A stretch of DNA of 9,135 nt from JANYIP01 sp031394045 (GTDB lineage: Bacteria > Actinomycetota > Actinomycetes > Prado026). Where the stretch lies: positions 1 to 9,135 of the forward strand of contig JANMWN010000216.1 in NCBI GenBank assembly GCA_031394045.1, in the 5' to 3' direction. Positions within the stretch are counted from its first letter, which is position 1; each line of letters starts with the position of its first letter. Under the pieces are notes generated by a model. The model was not told the origin of the DNA and did not search any database. It worked only from the letters and a program-made list of their open reading frames with translations. This document shows, one piece after another, positions 6,826 to 9,135 of this stretch. The translations under genes and the position numbers were made by a program.

Positions 6826-6828
6826 GTT
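6823..6828 (+). promoter_or_regulatory. -10 box of a leaderless dgt promoter, overlapping a stop codon
   Basis: TAGGTT fits the actinobacterial TAnnnT -10 consensus and ends exactly 7 nt before GTG 6836, the spacing that puts the transcription start on the start codon. No Shine-Dalgarno sequence exists in the 10-nt gap, which supports leaderless initiation. The -35 lies in coding sequence and is not obvious. The first three bases are the TAG stop of the upstream gene. Confidence 0.6.
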
Positions 6829-6835
6829 TCCCGGC

Positions 6836-8077
6836 GTGAGCGATGCCTACGACGAGCACGCATGCGAGCGATGGGTGGCCGAGCCGACCAAGCGGCCGGG
6901 CCGCACCTCGTACGCCCGCGACCGGGCCCGGGTGCTGCACAGCGCGGCGCTGCGCCGGTTGGCCGGCAAGACCCAGGTCGTGGTCGCAGGGGAGTCCGAC
7001 TTCCCGCGTACGCGGCTGACGCACTCCCTCGAGGTGGCGCAGATCGGCCGTGAGCTGGGCGAGGTGCTGGGCTGCGACCCCGACGTGGTCGAGGTGGCCT
7101 GCCTCGCGCACGATCTCGGCCATCCGCCCTTCGGGCACAACGGGGAGCAGGCGCTGGACGAGGTCTCGCAGTCCTGCGGCGGCTTCGAGGGCAACGCGCA
7201 GACGCTCCGGGTGCTGACCCGGCTGGAGGCCAAGACCTTCGGATCGACCACGGGTCCGCGCCCCTCGCGCAGCGTCGGGCTGAACCTGACCAGGGCCAGC
7301 CTGGACGCGGCGACCAAGTACCCGTGGCCCCGTGCCGACGGGCCGAAGTTCGGGGTGTACGCCGACGACGCCGATGTGTTCGGCTGGTTGCGCGAAGGAG
7401 CCCCGGGGCGCCGACGGTGCCTGGAGGCCCAGGTCATGGACTGGGCCGACGACATCGCGTACTCGGTGCACGACGTCGAGGACGCGGTGCACGCCGGGCA
7501 CCTTCAGCTGGCTCAGCTGGACGCGGGCGCCGAGCGGGCCGAGGTCGTGGCGGTGACCGTCGCGAGGTACGCCGAGGGCGCGCTCGGCGCCGACGCAGCC
7601 GAGGTCGAGGCGGCGCTCGCGCGACTGCAGGCCCAGCCGTACTGGCCGAGCAGGTTCGACGGGTCGCTCCGGTCGCTCGCGGCGCTCAAGAACCTCACGA
7701 GTGAGCTGATCGGGCGGTTCGCGCGGGCCGCCGAGGACGCGACCAGGGCGGCCCACGGACCGGCCCCCCTGGCCCGCTACCGCGCCGACCTCGAGGTGCC
7801 GCGCGAGGCCCGGCTGGAGTGCGCGGTGCTCAAGGCGGTGGCCGGCGTGTACGTCATGAACCGCTCGGGCGCGCAGGACGAGTACGCCCGCCAGCGCGAG
7901 CGGGTCCGAGCCCTGGCCGAGGCCGTCCTGCATGGCGCCCCCGCCTCGCTCGGGCCCGAGCTGGAGCCGGACTTCCTTGCCGCGCCAGACGATGCGGCTC
8001 GCCTGCGCGTCGTGGTCGACCGGGTCGCAGGGCTCACGGACAGCTCCGCGCTGGCCATGCTCCAGCGCCTCTCGTGA
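6836..8077 (+). CDS. dgt: Deoxyguanosinetriphosphate triphosphohydrolase-like HD protein
   Basis: 413 residues, normal for the bacterial dGTPase-like family, which hydrolyses dNTPs to nucleosides and triphosphate and so affects dNTP pools. The N-terminus has the family pattern RTSYARDRARVLHSAALRRL (23-42). The HD metal site is visible as TRLTHSLEVAQIGREL (59-74, H63), CLAHDLGHPPFGHNGEQAL (89-107, with the HD pair at 92-93) and MDWADDIAYSVHDVEDA (201-217, metal-ligand aspartate in ADDIAYS). All expected HD ligands are present. FGVYADDADVFGWLR and later helices form the C-terminal part. The best start is GTG 6836 behind the TAGGTT -10 box. In many actinobacteria dgt precedes dnaG; here a GNAT gene follows with a 4-bp overlap (GTGA, 8074-8077) and dnaG is not in the window. 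Confidence 0.95.
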   Translation: MSDAYDEHACERWVAEPTKRPGRTSYARDRARVLHSAALRRLAGKTQVVVAGESDFPRTRLTHSLEVAQIGRELGEVLGCDPDVVEVACLAHDLGHPPFGHNGEQALDEVSQSCGGFEGNAQTLRVLTRLEAKTFGSTTGPRPSRSVGLNLTRASLDAATKYPWPRADGPKFGVYADDADVFGWLREGAPGRRRCLEAQVMDWADDIAYSVHDVEDAVHAGHLQLAQLDAGAERAEVVAVTVARYAEGALGADAAEVEAALARLQAQPYWPSRFDGSLRSLAALKNLTSELIGRFARAAEDATRAAHGPAPLARYRADLEVPREARLECAVLKAVAGVYVMNRSGAQDEYARQRERVRALAEAVLHGAPASLGPELEPDFLAAPDDAARLRVVVDRVAGLTDSSALAMLQRLS

Positions 8078-8526
8078 TCCACGTCGAGCGGGTCGAGGCC
8101 GCGATGGTGCTGCCCCTGCGCGGGGCGATCCTTCGGCCTGGGCTCCCGCTCGCCCAGGCCGCCTACCCGGAGGACGACGACCCGGCGAACCTGCACCTGG
8201 CAGCGCTTGACGAGAGCGGTCACGTGGTCGGCTGCTGCACGTGGCTGCCCGAGCCCTGGGAGGGCCGGCCGGCCTGGCGGCTGCGCGGCATGGCGACCGA
8301 CCCCGGCGTACGCGGCTCGGGCGTCGGGGGTGCGCTGATCCGGCGCGGGCTCGACGAGGCCGTCGTCGCCGGCGCGGAGGTGGCCTGGTGCAACGCACGT
8401 ACCGTCGCGCTGGGCTTCTACCGGCACTTCGGGTTCGAGACGGTCGGCGAGGAATTCCTTACGCAGCAACAGATTCCGCACTACGTCATGTGGTGCGAGC
8501 TCGGCCAGGTCCGATCGTCGGGCTAG
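8074..8526 (+). CDS. GNAT-family N-acetyltransferase
   Basis: 150 residues. Acetyl-CoA binding motif A is LRGMATDPGVRGSGVGGALI (70-89), with the R-G-x-G-x-G pyrophosphate loop at 80-85. Motif B follows with VAWCNARTVALGFYRHFGFE (103-122), whose NAR-x-x-A-x-x-FY-x-x-x-GF pattern is the usual GNAT C-terminal signature. It probably transfers acetyl from acetyl-CoA to an amine; the acceptor is unknown. It starts at GTG 8074, overlapping dgt by 4 bp, and so is probably co-translated with it. The codons for residues about 127-135 (GAA, TTC, CTT, ACG, CAG, CAA, CAG, ATT) are less GC-rich than the rest. The gene converges with the M23 peptidase gene, 43 bp away. Confidence 0.88.
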   Translation: MIHVERVEAAMVLPLRGAILRPGLPLAQAAYPEDDDPANLHLAALDESGHVVGCCTWLPEPWEGRPAWRLRGMATDPGVRGSGVGGALIRRGLDEAVVAGAEVAWCNARTVALGFYRHFGFETVGEEFLTQQQIPHYVMWCELGQVRSSG

Positions 8527-8540
8527 GTGGGTGGCGCGGT

Positions 8541-8580
8541 CGTCGGTCGTCGGCAGTCTTCAGCAGTCGTCAGCAGTCGA
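8541..8580. repeat. Short tandem repeats between convergent genes
   Basis: CGTCGGT (8541-8547) is followed directly by CGTCGGC (8548-8554). CAGCAGTCGT (8561-8570) is followed directly by CAGCAGTCGA (8571-8580). A further partial copy, CAGTCTT, precedes the second pair. The repeats sit in the 43-bp spacer and run into the last codons of the M23 gene. They look like local slippage products. No clear hairpin terminator is seen for either gene. Confidence 0.5.
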
Positions 8581-9135
8581 CGCTGCAGGGCGCGTTGCCG
8601 ACCTGGGCCTTGCGGGCCGCCACCGCTGCTGCGGGGGACTTCGAGCCACCCGCTCGCCACGAGTCGAGGTACGGCCACGGGTAGACCTCGCCGCGGCGGA
8701 TCCACCACAGCCAGTGCGCGGTCGGCCACGAGATCCCGAAGTGCAGGTGCGTGGCGATACCGCGGGCGCTCCCCGTGTTGCCGACCTTGCCGATCAGCTG
8801 ACCCGCGACCACGCGTACGCCCGGCCGGATGCCCGGCTGGATCGCCGACAGGTGCGAGCCGTAGTAGCGCACGCCGTCGTTGCCGATGATCGAGAACGAC
8901 AGCCCGCCGCGGGTCGCGCCCAGGTTGGTCGAGGAGCTCCAGGTGTCGACCAGGCTGACCTCGTCGACGTAGCCGCTGACCGGCGCGACCACGGAGCAGG
9001 TCTTGGCAGCGAAGATGTCGGTGGCGGGGTAGTCGTGGTGGCTGTGGCCGTAGCTGATCGAGCTGGCGCAGCGTACGGGGAACGCGTAGTGCGCGCCGCT
9101 GACCACGGGCGGCTGGGTCGGGCTGTGGGTCGGCT
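8570..9135 (-). CDS. M23-family metallopeptidase, N-terminus beyond the window edge
   Basis: 187 codons are visible, read right to left; the stop TGA is at 8572-8570. The frame stays open to the right edge, where a Pro/Thr-rich linker (PTHSPTQPP) precedes the domain, so the GTG at 9106 is not the true start and a signal peptide is expected further upstream. The lasso-like M23 domain shows YGHSHHDYPATDIFAA (first zinc His and Asp), VVAPVSGYVDEV (lysostaphin-type core strands), GVRYYGSHLSAI, VAGQLIGKVGNTG and HLHFGI (HxH motif with the third zinc ligand). Family members cut peptidoglycan peptide cross-links outside the cell. The stretch WWIRRGEVYPWPYLDSW is typical of an actinobacterial subgroup. 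Two cysteine pairs (RCASS with KTCSV, and the C-terminal PCSVDC) suggest extracellular disulfides. Truncated only by the window. Confidence 0.9.
   Translation of the reverse strand, partial: PTHSPTQPPVVSGAHYAFPVRCASSISYGHSHHDYPATDIFAAKTCSVVAPVSGYVDEVSLVDTWSSSTNLGATRGGLSFSIIGNDGVRYYGSHLSAIQPGIRPGVRVVAGQLIGKVGNTGSARGIATHLHFGISWPTAHWLWWIRRGEVYPWPYLDSWRAGGSKSPAAAVAARKAQVGNAPCSVDC

Noticed and set aside
6794..8398. A 534-codon minus-strand frame opposite dgt and the GNAT gene
   Set aside because: Low-complexity Arg/Pro-rich start and no recognisable motif; the plus-strand genes explain the region.

Overview
The window is about 70% GC, with GTG and TTG starts, many 4-base start/stop overlaps and probable leaderless promoters. 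These features point to a high-GC Gram-positive bacterium (Actinomycetota). The gene content would suit a Nocardioides-like actinomycete, but the sequence alone does not fix the genus. Nearly all of it is chromosomal core or near-core sequence. I see no transposase, integrase, phage gene, CRISPR array, rRNA or tRNA.

Left part (1-650): two short membrane-protein genes on the minus strand, a DUF6703-like three-helix protein (272-568) and a 34-residue single-helix peptide (48-152). A further minus-strand frame may begin at 43 and run off the left edge. The gap between the two short genes holds a nearly perfect 24-bp palindrome (202-225). The divergent promoter region at 569-650 holds a second inverted repeat (594-619).

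Centre, plus strand (651-4917): a small antibiotic-biosynthesis-monooxygenase (ABM) fold protein overlaps a phosphoribosyltransferase gene. Then come dimeric glycyl-tRNA synthetase (glyS), a 44-codon ORF that starts on the glyS stop codon, and an ABC-2 exporter made of an ATPase and a permease that overlap. Genes from glyS to the permease are so tightly packed that one transcript with translational coupling is likely.

Right-centre, plus strand (4971-8526): a tRNA-dihydrouridine synthase (dusB), a cytoplasmic DsbA/FrnE-type CPWC thioredoxin-fold protein, a dGTPase-like HD-domain phosphohydrolase (dgt) and a GNAT acetyltransferase. The dgt start sits 7 nt behind a clear TAGGTT -10 box whose first three bases are the stop codon of the preceding gene.

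Right edge, minus strand (8570 to beyond 9135): the C-terminal part of a secreted-type M23 metallopeptidase, convergent with the GNAT gene.

Functionally the region joins translation (glyS, dusB), nucleotide metabolism (dgt, phosphoribosyltransferase), export (ABC-2) and cell-wall hydrolysis (M23). I find no convincing new multi-gene system. The items most worth a second look are the antitoxin-tail-like 44-residue ORF, the two operator-like palindromes, the dual-use TAG in front of dgt, a UUCG-capped hairpin downstream of dusB, and a strong codon-context preference for GTAC.
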